A stretch of DNA of 64,000 nt from Kaistella antarctica. GTDB taxonomy: Bacteria > Bacteroidota > Bacteroidia > Flavobacteriales > Weeksellaceae. The first letter of the stretch is position 1. Each line of letters opens with the position of its first letter. The notes under the pieces were generated by a model. That model ran no database searches, had not been told where the DNA came from, and was given only the letters and a program-made list of their open reading frames with translations. Below are positions 15,923-24,076 of the stretch, piece after piece. The position numbers were made by a program, and so were the translations under genes. The stretch spans positions 372,001 to 436,000 of the forward strand of contig NZ_FOIX01000003.1 in NCBI RefSeq assembly GCF_900109615.1, given 5' to 3'.

Positions 15923-16489
15923 ATGAAAAATTTAGTAGCAGTGGCGCTTTTGGCTGGAGGAATGATGTTTGGTCAGTCCAAGAAAGTTTCCAATTCCAAT
16001 GTTCAGTGGTTTGGTTATAAACTGATAAAAACCGAAGCATCTACGCATAACGGAGTGCTTAATTTAACCGCTGGCGACGTGATGATGAAAGGAAATAATA
16101 TCGTAGGTGGAACTTTTGATTTAGATATGACCAGTATTAATGCAACTGATTTGTCAGGTGAAAATCAAGCGAGACTAAACAATCAGTTGAAAATCGGCGA
16201 TTTTTTTGATACAGAGAAATTTCCCACTGCGACTTATAAAATTACTTCCGTTAAAAAGAATAATAATAAAGCATTTCCCTTCATGATTTACGGAAATCTA
16301 ACGGCAAAAGATAAAACAAATCCTGTCGCTTTTCCAGCGAATATTACTATGAAAAATGGCGTTTTAAATATTGTTTCAGACAAGTTTAGTTTTGACAGAA
16401 AGAAATTCGGAATTTCCTTTGCTTCTGCAGCAAAAGACATTATTATCAATGATGATATCGATATGATTATTAATGTTACGGCTAAATAA
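15923..16489 (+). CDS. YceI family exported protein
   Basis: A 188-residue exported protein with a signal peptide (about residues 1-18, ending MMFGQS). The YceI-like lipocalin fold binds isoprenoid-type lipids in known members. Typical strands are seen: VQWFGYKLI, HNGVLNLTAGDVMM, FDLDMTSI, LKIGDFFDTEKFPTATYKITSV and LTAKDKTNPVAFPANITM, with KFGISFASAAKDIIINDDIDMIINVTA at the end, the conserved C-terminal block. In Bacteroidetes such proteins are common and largely unstudied; ligand is unknown. Single gene with its own promoter and terminator. Confidence 0.88.
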   Translation: MKNLVAVALLAGGMMFGQSKKVSNSNVQWFGYKLIKTEASTHNGVLNLTAGDVMMKGNNIVGGTFDLDMTSINATDLSGENQARLNNQLKIGDFFDTEKFPTATYKITSVKKNNNKAFPFMIYGNLTAKDKTNPVAFPANITMKNGVLNIVSDKFSFDRKKFGISFASAAKDIIINDDIDMIINVTAK

Positions 16490-16510
16490 GTTTAACAAAA
16501 TATTAGCACA

Positions 16511-16540
16511 GAAAGAGCAGCATTGTCTGCTCTTTTTTCT
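16511..16540 (+). terminator. Terminator after the YceI gene
   Basis: GAAAGAGCAG pairs with CTGCTCTTTT around CATTGT, followed by T. It ends about 12 bases before the next start codon. Confidence 0.8.
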
Positions 16541-16551
16541 ATTTTTGAAGG

Positions 16552-17193
16552 ATGAAATTGTATGTCATCAGTGGACTTGGAGCCGATTTTAAAGTATTAG
16601 AAAAAATTACTTTCCCCAAAGAATTAGAAGTCGTTTTTTTAGATTGGTTGATGCCCGAAATTAAAGAAGATTTTTATGAATATGTTCAAAGAATGGCTGA
16701 TCGAATCGATGACTCCGAACCTTTTGCCTTACTTGGCTATTCCTTTGGTGGCATCATCGTTCAGGAAATCGATAAAATAAAATCTGCCGAAAAAATCGTA
16801 ATTATGGGCAGCATTAAATCTGACAAAGAGAAATCCCGGTTCATTAAATTTGGCGAAATTTCTAAAATCCCAAGGTTCCTACCAGAGATCATGTTTAATG
16901 TGAAATCTGCCGCGGTTTATTCAGTAGCCAGAAATATCGTTGATCCCAAAAATCCGAATCTGATGAAATACTTTACCGTCAGAGATGCACACTTTTTAAA
17001 ATGGAGTATCGAAAAAGTTTCCGCCTGGAAATTTGATGAAAATCCAAAAGTGATTCAAATACTAGGAAGCAGAGACATCGTTTTCCCGATTAAATATTCA
17101 AAACCTGATTACGTGGTCGAGAATGGAACCCATCTTTTCCCGGCTACCAAACCAAAACAGGTCTCCAAAATTTTAAATGAAATTTTCAAATAA
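16552..17193 (+). CDS. Alpha/beta-fold hydrolase
   Basis: A 213-residue hydrolase. The nucleophile elbow is GYSFGG (Ser64) and the oxyanion region is ISGLGAD at the start. The final His is in NGTHLFPATKP, and an Asp in LGSRDIVFPIKY could complete the triad. The protein is cytoplasmic, without signal peptide, and lacks a large lid domain. No substrate can be deduced. It begins 12 bases after the preceding terminator, so it needs a promoter that overlaps the terminator or read-through. Confidence 0.8.
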   Translation: MKLYVISGLGADFKVLEKITFPKELEVVFLDWLMPEIKEDFYEYVQRMADRIDDSEPFALLGYSFGGIIVQEIDKIKSAEKIVIMGSIKSDKEKSRFIKFGEISKIPRFLPEIMFNVKSAAVYSVARNIVDPKNPNLMKYFTVRDAHFLKWSIEKVSAWKFDENPKVIQILGSRDIVFPIKYSKPDYVVENGTHLFPATKPKQVSKILNEIFK

Positions 17194-17554
17194 TATTTTT
17201 GAAGCACAGACTTCACGAATGTTTACAGATTATAAAAAATGTAACGATCTAATTACGCAACTTTATAAGTCGAGAATCAATTTTCTTTAGCTAAAACCTA
17301 CAAGATTTCTCTCTTGCTAGAATTTCCTCAATCTAATTTCGAGAATTTCAAATGAACAGAAAGTTTTTGATCCGTGTAAATCTGTGGAATCCGTGCGCAG
17401 AAATCCTATGCAAAGTTTAACATCATAACGAACCTGAAAACGACTTCAAAACATCACCTTTTAAAAAAAACACTTCGCCCTTTCATTAAATTATTGTTAA
17501 TCTAAAAAACCTATTTCATTCATAATTCGCTTCACCAAATCTCAAAAATAGAAT
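17194..17554. repeat. Non-coding gap with an inverted pair of CACAGATTCACG-type repeats
   Basis: The 415-base gap before sdaA holds no plausible gene. At 17206-17232 is AGCACAGACTTCACGAATG, and at 17371-17398 GATCCGTGTAAATCTGTGG with ATCCGTGCG; the second is roughly the inverse complement of the first. This CACAGAT/CACGAAT wording recurs at 139-160 and is, by my recollection, frequent in flavobacterial spacers. The rest is AT-rich with no clear structure up to the sdaA promoter. Confidence 0.45.
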
Positions 17555-17562
17555 TATCTTTG
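17555..17562 (+). promoter_or_regulatory. -7 element TATCTTTG for sdaA
   Basis: Perfect TAnnTTTG element, 46 bases before the sdaA start at 17609. Confidence 0.5.
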
Positions 17563-17608
17563 TCTTTGAGTCAATCAGGTTAAATCAACATTTCGTACAA
17601 AAAAAGTA

Positions 17609-19027
17609 ATGGAGTCAATCAGTGTTTTTGAAATTATAAAAGTCGGCATCGGACCCTCGAGTTCACATACGATGGGACCGTGGAATGCGGCTGAAAGTTT
17701 TATTAGAAAAATTAAAGTAGATCACCAGCTTCAAGATGTTAAAGAAGTGTTCGTCGAGTTTTTTGGCTCACTGGCAAAAACGGGCATCGGGCACGGAACT
17801 GATATCGCAGGAATGCTTGGGCTTTCTGGCGAAAATTTTAAACTTATTGACACATCAAAAATAGATGAGAAAGTAGCCTACATCAAATTTTCAGAGACAC
17901 TTAATCTCAACGGTGAAAAGCAAATCCCTTTTATTTACGGACATCATTTGATTTTAAATAAACAGAAATCCCTTGACTTTCATCCGAACGGAATGATTTT
18001 CAAAGCCGTTTTCGAAAATGGGGAAGAAATGACACAAGATTACTATTCTGTTGGCGGCGGTTTTATTGCAACACAAGACGAACATTCTTACGAAAACAAT
18101 TGCACCAGAACGTTATATCCTTGCCATAACGGGAAAGACATCGATAAAAATATTGCGAAGTTAAAGCTCGATAAGATTTCAGATCTCGTCTTCCTGAATG
18201 AAGAATCCTGGCGTACCAAAGAAGAAACCGAAAAAGAAGCTCTTTATATCTGGCAGCAAATTAAAGAATGTATTTATAAAGGCGTCAATAAAGAAGGCAT
18301 TCTACCTGGCGGGCTCAATGTTACCCGACGTGCAGCAGGTTTAAATACCAAATTATTGGGCAAAAATGTCTACAAAAATATTCATGAATGGTACCAATAT
18401 TTGGTCGATGCCGATTTGAGTTTCACCAATATCAACAAATGGGTTTCCTGTTTTGCTTTAGCGGTTAACGAAGAAAATGCCAATTTTGGCCGAATTATTA
18501 CGGCTCCAACCAACGGTGCAAGTGGCGTCATTCCCGCCGTCCTAATGTATTCTCAATGTTTCACCGAATTTAAAAGTGACGAAAATGTCATCCGGTTCCT
18601 TTTGGTAGCTGGAGAAATTGGAACACTCTTTAAGAAGAATGCCACCATTTCTGCAGCGATGGGCGGTTGTCAGGCTGAGATTGGCGTTTCCTCTGCGATG
18701 GCTGCGGCTGGTCTCACAGAGATTATGGGCGGAACTCCAGGTCAGGTTCAGATGGCGGCTGAGATTGCCATGGAACATCATCTCGGCATGACTTGCGATC
18801 CGATTGGTGGCTTGGTTCAAATTCCGTGTATCGAACGAAATTCAATGGGTGCCATGAAAGCAATTACCGCAGCCAATATCGCTTTAGAATCTGATCCTGC
18901 CAAAGCGCGCGTGACTCTAGACGAGGTCATTCAATCGATGTGGGAAACCGCTCAAGGGATGAATGATCGCTTCAAAGAAACCTCGGAAGGCGGTCTGGCC
19001 ATTGCGGTTAACGTGGCTGAATGTTAA
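17609..19027 (+). CDS. sdaA: L-serine ammonia-lyase, iron-sulfur type, single chain
   Basis: Converts L-serine to pyruvate and ammonia. The 472-residue chain joins the beta domain (IKVGIGPSSSHTMGPWNAAESF) with the alpha domain (about 180 to the end). Three cysteines fit the 4Fe-4S ligands: GGCQAEIG, MTCDPIGG and IPCIERN. The glycine-rich APTNGASGVIPAV is also conserved. Length matches single-chain bacterial enzymes. It is preceded by its own -7 element and followed by a family A repeat. The reaction feeds pyruvate metabolism during amino-acid catabolism, in keeping with the peptide-use genes elsewhere in the window. Confidence 0.93.
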   Translation: MESISVFEIIKVGIGPSSSHTMGPWNAAESFIRKIKVDHQLQDVKEVFVEFFGSLAKTGIGHGTDIAGMLGLSGENFKLIDTSKIDEKVAYIKFSETLNLNGEKQIPFIYGHHLILNKQKSLDFHPNGMIFKAVFENGEEMTQDYYSVGGGFIATQDEHSYENNCTRTLYPCHNGKDIDKNIAKLKLDKISDLVFLNEESWRTKEETEKEALYIWQQIKECIYKGVNKEGILPGGLNVTRRAAGLNTKLLGKNVYKNIHEWYQYLVDADLSFTNINKWVSCFALAVNEENANFGRIITAPTNGASGVIPAVLMYSQCFTEFKSDENVIRFLLVAGEIGTLFKKNATISAAMGGCQAEIGVSSAMAAAGLTEIMGGTPGQVQMAAEIAMEHHLGMTCDPIGGLVQIPCIERNSMGAMKAITAANIALESDPAKARVTLDEVIQSMWETAQGMNDRFKETSEGGLAIAVNVAEC

Positions 19028-19077
19028 ATTTTCCGCTCTGATTTTTAGGAGCGTCAAGAATTTAGCTTTCTCGAATA

Positions 19078-19152
19078 CCCGTCCGGCTGTCCACTGTATC
19101 TTTTTATTTTTTTCTGAAAAAATAAAAAGGATGTCGTTTCCATCCGGGCTAG
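19078..19152. repeat. Hairpin repeat family A, copy 3
   Basis: Located after sdaA. The central stem is CTTTTTATTTTTT with AAAAAATAAAAAG around CTG, a perfect 13-bp hairpin different in sequence from other copies but in the same place. Outer arms are CCCGTCCGGCTGTCCACTGT and GATGTCGTTTCCATCCGGGC. It may also end sdaA transcription. Confidence 0.7.
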
Positions 19153-19245
19153 AATAAAGATTTGCTTTTCTTCGAAAGAACTTTGAAAGAAGTGTCAATA
19201 TTATAGGAATTTTTCTAGATTAGTAAAAACTTAAATTCTAAACCA

Positions 19246-19701
19246 ATGAAACCTGAAATCCTTTTCCAGATCCTAAATAATCTCGTCTTATTAGTTTGGA
19301 TTTTAATGATTGTTGCTCCGAAATGGAAAGTAACACGTAAAATCACTGCTACTTTTGCCCTTACGATCATACTAAGTATCGTTTACGGCGCCATTATCAT
19401 AACCAGTTTTGGCAAAGTAGACTTTATGGATTTCGGTTCTCTAGACGGGATTGTTAAGATGCTCCAAAACAGTGATGCGTGGGGTAGTAGTGCCATTTGG
19501 TATCACTTTCTCGCCTTCGATCTTTTTGTAGGATCCTGGATTTTGAAAGATGCACAAAAATTGGGTATTCCACATTTGACCATCATTCCATGTTTGCTCT
19601 TTACTTTCATGTTGGGGCCACTGGGCTTTCTCATCTATCAAATCGTAAAATTTGGATACTTAAGATTTAAAAAAGGTAGGTTGAATGCAGATTTGTTCTG
19701 A
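19246..19701 (+). CDS. ABA4-like family (DUF4281) membrane protein
   Basis: A 151-residue integral membrane protein with four hydrophobic segments (about 10-25, 34-55, 83-100, 112-135). The block WYHFLAFDLFVGSWILKDAQKLGIPH and the late GPLGFLIYQIVKFG are characteristic of the family that includes plant ABA4, needed for neoxanthin synthesis. Bacterial members are mostly uncharacterised, and no carotenoid genes are nearby. A small envelope or carotenoid-related role is only a guess. It appears as a single gene, convergent with tyrA. Confidence 0.82.
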   Translation: MKPEILFQILNNLVLLVWILMIVAPKWKVTRKITATFALTIILSIVYGAIIITSFGKVDFMDFGSLDGIVKMLQNSDAWGSSAIWYHFLAFDLFVGSWILKDAQKLGIPHLTIIPCLLFTFMLGPLGFLIYQIVKFGYLRFKKGRLNADLF

Positions 19702-19719
19702 AAAAAATTGGATTTAAGT

Positions 19720-20562
19720 TTACCTCAAAATCCCCCTAATCTTATTCGCATTCCGAATCAACTCTTCCAAATATTCATAATTATCTTTTTCCAGCGCAGA
19801 TTTAAATTTCCGAAGTTGCGTAATATGCTCATTTAAAACATCCAACACATTTTCTTTATTCTGACGGAAAATGGGGACCCACATTTCTGGATGAGATTTT
19901 GCCAAACGAACTGTACTCGAGAAACCGGAACTCGCCAATTGGAAGATGGTATCTTCTTCGCGTTCCTTTTCCAAAACTGTATTCGCCAAAGCGTAAGAAG
20001 TGATATGCGAGATATGAGAAATGTAAGCCGTATGAATATCATGACCTTCTGCATCCATATACAACAGATTCATTCCTAAGGTTTCTGCAACTTCCTCCAC
20101 CATTTTCAAAGCATCTGGTGCAGAATCTTCTTGATCGCAAATTACGCCGGCTCTTCCCGCGAAACTATCTGATATCGCCGATTTCGGCCCAGAGTTTTCT
20201 GTTCCCCACATTGGGTGAAAAGCCACGAAACGATTTCTATTTGGATGGTTTTCTACTCCCTTTACGATTCCACCTTTTGTAGAACCAACATCCATCACAG
20301 TTTGATTGTCATTGACCAAATCCAATATTGTTGGCAATAATTTTCTGGATCCATCAACTGGAATGGCCAGAATAATTAAGTCAGAATTTTGAATCGCATT
20401 TTCTAAAGTCGAACCTTCGTCAATAATACCCAATTCTTTTGCTTCAACTAAATGTTGCTCGTTTTGGTCAACGCCATAAACGCAATCAACAAAGTGTTTC
20501 TCACGTAATTTTAAGGCGATGGACCCACCAATTAAACCAGTACCGATGATGGTTAATTTCAT
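19720..20562 (-). CDS. tyrA: Prephenate dehydrogenase
   Basis: Oxidises prephenate to 4-hydroxyphenylpyruvate with NAD(P)+, towards tyrosine. The 280-residue protein has the Rossmann GTGLIGGSIALKL start, DVGSTKGGIV, then FVAFHPMWGTENSGP (the conserved HPMxGxE) and ISHITSYALANT with the catalytic His region. No fused chorismate mutase or ACT domain is visible. It follows the small-protein gene by 24 bases, and so appears to be the third gene of an ald-orf-tyrA transcript. Confidence 0.9.
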   Translation of the reverse strand: MKLTIIGTGLIGGSIALKLREKHFVDCVYGVDQNEQHLVEAKELGIIDEGSTLENAIQNSDLIILAIPVDGSRKLLPTILDLVNDNQTVMDVGSTKGGIVKGVENHPNRNRFVAFHPMWGTENSGPKSAISDSFAGRAGVICDQEDSAPDALKMVEEVAETLGMNLLYMDAEGHDIHTAYISHISHITSYALANTVLEKEREEDTIFQLASSGFSSTVRLAKSHPEMWVPIFRQNKENVLDVLNEHITQLRKFKSALEKDNYEYLEELIRNANKIRGILR

Positions 20563-20586
20563 ATGAATTTTTTTAGAAGAAAGAGA

Positions 20587-20958
20587 TTATCTTAGTTTAA
20601 GAAGACTTTGAAAGTTTGATTGTTCTTTACATTTTTCAAATCCAATTTCATAGCGCGGATTTTTCTTTGGATAAAAAAGAATATAACTTGGACACGGTTT
20701 TTTTTGCGCATCACTTCTGTCGAAATCAACATAGCCTTTTGTCATGATACTGTCTTTTAAAAACTTTTCATCGATTTTCCACAGGTCCATTTCTTTTTTG
20801 AAATTTTCAGAGTAGGTAAATTCTTTTGATAAAGATTCTGCGATCACTCTGGAATTAGGAAGATATCCACTGCAGCTTGCTCCTTTTTTGTTCAGAATAA
20901 AAAACACTAAAATAAGTCCGGGAATTAATCCCAGTAAGAAGAATTTGATTTTTCTCAT
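20587..20958 (-). CDS. Small membrane-anchored protein of unknown function
   Basis: A 123-residue protein I do not recognise. Residues 5-22 are a single membrane segment or uncleaved signal (FFLLGLIPGLILVFFILN). The rest is soluble and probably extracytoplasmic, with three cysteines (in ASCSGYLP, KKPCPSY and FEKCKEQ). Its start codon directly follows the ald stop (no gap), and tyrA follows 24 bases on, so it is firmly embedded in the ald-tyrA unit. Translational coupling to ald is likely. Confidence 0.7.
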   Translation of the reverse strand: MRKIKFFLLGLIPGLILVFFILNKKGASCSGYLPNSRVIAESLSKEFTYSENFKKEMDLWKIDEKFLKDSIMTKGYVDFDRSDAQKKPCPSYILFYPKKNPRYEIGFEKCKEQSNFQSLLKLR

Positions 20959-22152
20959 TTAAAAAATTAAAAGATTGATATCATGATACGTCAGATCAAA
21001 ACGGTCACAGATTATTTTTTTGGTATGCCGACCTTTATACATATAGAGAGACTGTTTCATTTCACTTTTGTGAACGAGCATATTTTCAAAACCGCCTTCT
21101 TCATCATTATGAAGCAGATAAGAAAGGAAGAAATTAGAAATGGCTTTCGTCGTCGTACGCGGCATTTTTGACGTTAGATTTGGCAACCCGCAATGAATAA
21201 CGCCATGTTTAATGGTGTAAGGATTTTCCATATCCGTTACTTCCGAAGTCTCGATCATTTTTCTGTTGTCGATAGTCACGTCAATAATGACACTTCCTTT
21301 TTTCATTCCAATGACCATATCTTCGGTCACAATCGGAACGGCACTTAACTTTGAAAGAGCGCCAATAACTACATCAGCTCTTTTTAAACTTTTCGCCAGT
21401 TCTTTCGGATCGATAATCGAAGTTGGCACGCGGCCATCAACCATCATGTGTAACCGCCTAAGTTTCGATAAAGAATTATCAAATACTTTTACGGTCGCCC
21501 CTAATCCTAAAGCGGCTTTGGTCGCAAATTCACCAACGATTCCAGCACCGATAATCACCACTTCCGTTGGGCGAACTCCTGTAATTCCGCCTAACATTAA
21601 ACCGTTCGAAAGTGCTAATAATTCTGCGGCATAAAGTACAGAAATACTTCCTGCGATTTCGCCAATCAATCTGACTAAGGACAATTGCTTGTATTCATCA
21701 GCGATAAATTCGAAAGCGATGGCATTTATTTTTTTCTCGCCCAGTTTTTTAAAATACTCTTTATCACGAAGATTAATTTGTAAGGCTGAAACCAAGTAGC
21801 TATTCATTTTCAGCATTTCAATCTCGTCGGTAGTCGGCGGATTGATTTTTAAAACTAAATCCTGTTCGAAGGCTTCTTGCGGATTTTGAGTGATTTTTGC
21901 ACCCGATTCAGAGTATTGCAAATCGGTAAAGAAAGAACCTTCGCCAGCTCCAGCCTCCACGATAATATGGTGTCCGTTTGCTACCAAAACTTGTACGGCA
22001 TCAGGAGTGATGCAAGTTCTACGTTCATTAAGGCAAGTTTCTTTAGGAATTCCTATGCTGAATTGTTTTCCTTTTTTGACGATTTCTAATTTCTCTTCTT
22101 GTGGCAATAAATCCTGCTCAGAAAAAGGCGTAAAAACGTGGGTGTGACTCAT
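20959..22152 (-). CDS. ald: Alanine dehydrogenase
   Basis: Reversible NAD-dependent deamination of L-alanine to pyruvate. The protein shows FSIGIPKETCLNERRTCITPDAV, with the substrate Arg and Lys region, then AGAGEGSFFTD, the Rossmann VVIIGAGIVGEFATKAALGLGA and KHGVIHCGLPNLTSKMPRTTTKAISN at the active-site end. Its 397 residues include an N-terminal extension and longer C-terminus than the 370-residue classic enzyme. It also resembles the NAD-binding alpha subunit of transhydrogenase, a family relative; the catalytic blocks favour Ald. It heads the ald-orf-tyrA unit behind the -7 element at 22199-22206. Confidence 0.88.
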   Translation of the reverse strand: MSHTHVFTPFSEQDLLPQEEKLEIVKKGKQFSIGIPKETCLNERRTCITPDAVQVLVANGHHIIVEAGAGEGSFFTDLQYSESGAKITQNPQEAFEQDLVLKINPPTTDEIEMLKMNSYLVSALQINLRDKEYFKKLGEKKINAIAFEFIADEYKQLSLVRLIGEIAGSISVLYAAELLALSNGLMLGGITGVRPTEVVIIGAGIVGEFATKAALGLGATVKVFDNSLSKLRRLHMMVDGRVPTSIIDPKELAKSLKRADVVIGALSKLSAVPIVTEDMVIGMKKGSVIIDVTIDNRKMIETSEVTDMENPYTIKHGVIHCGLPNLTSKMPRTTTKAISNFFLSYLLHNDEEGGFENMLVHKSEMKQSLYMYKGRHTKKIICDRFDLTYHDINLLIF

Positions 22153-22198
22153 TTTAAAAGTTTTGATAAAAGACGGCTAATTCGAAAGAATCAGGAGG

Positions 22199-22206
22199 CA
22201 AAGATA
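22199..22206 (-). promoter_or_regulatory. -7 element TATCTTTG for ald
   Basis: Minus strand TATCTTTG, 46 bases before the ald start codon, after the end of tsaE. It supports a separate ald transcript. Confidence 0.5.
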
Positions 22207-22220
22207 CGATGATTTGATAA

Positions 22221-22643
22221 TTAAAAGGGTAAAATTGAAGTGAACTTAACCCGTCGATATTCACCGTTATTATCGATAGTCATTTCGTGATGGGGAAAAT
22301 GAGCGAGTTCGTCTTCATAAACTTCTGGCCATTCAATGATGGACAGAAAAGCATTATTAAGATATTCATGCATGCCGATATCTTCCACTTCATCTGCACT
22401 TTTCAAGCGGTATAAATCGAAATGAAAAACGTTTCCTTTTGGAGTATCATACTCATTTACAATCGCATAAGTAGGAGAGGAGACATCATCGTCGCTGCCA
22501 AGATTCTTTAAAAGGAATTGGGTGAAAGTAGTTTTTCCAGCGCCTAGATTTCCTTTTAGCAAGAGAATGTTATACTCAAGTTTGGGCAGAATTTCGTCAA
22601 TGACTTTTTGCCAGTCTTCCAATTGATCAATTTTGAATTCCAT
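22221..22643 (-). CDS. tsaE: tRNA t6A biosynthesis ATPase
   Basis: TsaE is the small ATPase that supports the TsaB-TsaD complex in making t6A37 on ANN-decoding tRNAs. The 140-residue protein has the P-loop LLKGNLGAGKTTFTQFLL (about 33-50), the switch-like VSSPTYAIVNEY, and HFDLYRLKSADEVEDIGMHEYL with the W-P-h block IIEWPEVYED. Length is normal. It begins 2 bases after the isoaspartyl-peptidase stop, a tight pair, and precedes ald. Confidence 0.93.
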   Translation of the reverse strand: MEFKIDQLEDWQKVIDEILPKLEYNILLLKGNLGAGKTTFTQFLLKNLGSDDDVSSPTYAIVNEYDTPKGNVFHFDLYRLKSADEVEDIGMHEYLNNAFLSIIEWPEVYEDELAHFPHHEMTIDNNGEYRRVKFTSILPF

Positions 22644-22645
22644 TA

Positions 22646-23650
22646 CTATTTGTAAATTTCAATCATGATTTCGCCAGCTTCCGTAATCGCGCCACGATAC
22701 ATTCCCGCAGTGTTAAACGGCATTGCGATATTTCCGTCCTTGTCTAAAGCGATCAAGCCACCATCGCCACCCATTTTTTCGATTTCGTCAATGGTTTCTT
22801 GAGTAGCAGTTTTAATATCCTTATTTTGAAATTCCATTTTCGCCGCAATTGTTCTGGCTGCCGTTGCTCTTATGAAATATTCGCCCCAACCTGTGGCCGA
22901 AATGCCGACTTGAGAATTGGCATAAGTTCCAGCACCGATAATTGGAGCATCGCCAATTCGACCATATTTTTTATTGGTCATTCCACCTGTTGAAGTTCCG
23001 GCAGTAATATTTCCGCTTTTATCTAAAGCAACCGCACCAACAGTCCCGAATTTCTGATCGATTTCGTAAGAGTTAGGTAAGGTGTTTTGGGAGACTTTTT
23101 TTGTCGAAGTCGACTGTTCTTTCTGTTTGAGTTTTTGCAAACCTTCCCAACGCTCTTTCGTCCAGAAGTATTTTGGATCAACAATTTCTAGGTTTTGATC
23201 TTTTGCAAACTGTTCGGCACCAAGTCCTGATAACATGACGTGTTCAGATTTTTGCATCACGGCGATGGCAGTTTTAATCGGATTTCTAATGGTATGAACA
23301 CCAGCAATCGCACCGGCTGATTTATCTTTTCCATACATAATAGAAGCATCGAGTTCATTCTTTCCCTCAGCGGTAAAAACGGCTCCTTTTCCTGCATTGA
23401 ATAATGGTGAATCTTCCATGATCATAATGGAAGCCGCAACGGCATCGATGGACGTATTTCCTTTTTGAATTTCTGCATATCCAGCTTTTAAGGCTTCAGT
23501 CAATTTCGCTTTGTAGGCGATTTCTTTTTCATCGGTCATATTTGATTTAAGAATCGTGCCGGCGCCACCGTGAATCACGAGAACGTAATTTTTTTGGGCC
23601 GTTACCATCAGTGAAAAAGTGACGATGGAGGCGAGTAGAAGTTTTTTCAT
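22646..23650 (-). CDS. Isoaspartyl peptidase / plant-type L-asparaginase
   Basis: An Ntn-hydrolase that cleaves isoaspartyl dipeptides and asparagine. The 334-residue precursor has a signal peptide (1-18) and so is periplasmic. It should self-cleave before Thr203 in KFGTVGAVALD, which becomes the nucleophile; the following TAGTSTGGMTNKKYGRIGDAPIIGAGTYA carries the substrate-binding Arg and Thr-Gly-Gly. VIHGGAG, GKGAVFT and LDASIM are conserved in the alpha part. A variable, Lys/Ser-rich linker precedes the cleavage site as usual. Heads a pair with tsaE. Confidence 0.9.
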   Translation of the reverse strand: MKKLLLASIVTFSLMVTAQKNYVLVIHGGAGTILKSNMTDEKEIAYKAKLTEALKAGYAEIQKGNTSIDAVAASIMIMEDSPLFNAGKGAVFTAEGKNELDASIMYGKDKSAGAIAGVHTIRNPIKTAIAVMQKSEHVMLSGLGAEQFAKDQNLEIVDPKYFWTKERWEGLQKLKQKEQSTSTKKVSQNTLPNSYEIDQKFGTVGAVALDKSGNITAGTSTGGMTNKKYGRIGDAPIIGAGTYANSQVGISATGWGEYFIRATAARTIAAKMEFQNKDIKTATQETIDEIEKMGGDGGLIALDKDGNIAMPFNTAGMYRGAITEAGEIMIEIYK

Positions 23651-23669
23651 TATTAAAGAAATGGTTGGT

Positions 23670-23677
23670 CAAATTTA
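23670..23677 (-). promoter_or_regulatory. -7 element TAAATTTG before the isoaspartyl peptidase gene
   Basis: Minus strand TAAATTTG, 19 bases before the start codon. A CAA (TTG on the minus strand) at 23702-23704 is 24 bases away, slightly long for a -33 box. Confidence 0.45.
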
Positions 23678-23844
23678 TTGAATTTTTTCGTAGGGGCATG
23701 CCAAGCGACTGGCAAATTAACTTTTTTATTAAATTTTGAATCGGCAATTTTTAATAAGGAATTTAATGCAGGAATGTATAACTAACTTTAAAAATTAGTT
23801 TACGATTTTGTAATTCAAAATGCAGCATTCAAAATTTAAAACTG

Positions 23845-24045
23845 GGGTTCCACCTAGCTCTTCCCCTGCGTAAGGGATCGCAATGGAAAGCCCGGAAGGA
23901 GGCGCGATCCGCCTCGGCGGATCGCGGCGACTGAGGACTTGTAATGAAGAGCCCGACCCGATATGTGGCTGGAAAGCGCTGTTAGGGCTCGAAGCCCTAA
24001 CAGCGCTGAGCGATGGAAACGAGGGATACGCCCAAAATAGTAAGG
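23845..24045. repeat. Structured repeat family B, copy 2
   Basis: A GC-rich island in an AT-rich genome, ending about 30 bases before dnaG. Blocks in order: CCTGCGTAAGGGATCGCA, ATGGAAAGCCCGG, a perfect hairpin CGCGATCCGCC-TC-GGCGGATCGCG, GAGCCCGACCC, GTGGCTGGAAAGCG, a perfect hairpin CGCTGTTAGGGCT-CGA-AGCCCTAACAGCG, then GCGATGGAAACGAGGG and ATACGCCCAAAATAG. The copy at 3240-3446 shares the cores but has other hairpins. It resembles a mobile palindromic module with two interchangeable stem-loops. Confidence 0.7.
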
Positions 24046-24076
24046 AAAAGAAAAACTTATTCCCTATTTTTACAAA

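Noticed and set aside
17350-17560. Possible riboswitch upstream of sdaA.
   Set aside because: No glycine or serine-related aptamer core could be seen; the sequence is AT-rich with dispersed repeat fragments.
3240-24045. Family B repeats as HEARO/omega-type RNA of IscB or IsrB elements.
   Set aside because: They are mobile-looking structured elements of similar size, but no IscB, IsrB or TnpB-like gene is in the window and I could not match known conserved HEARO features.
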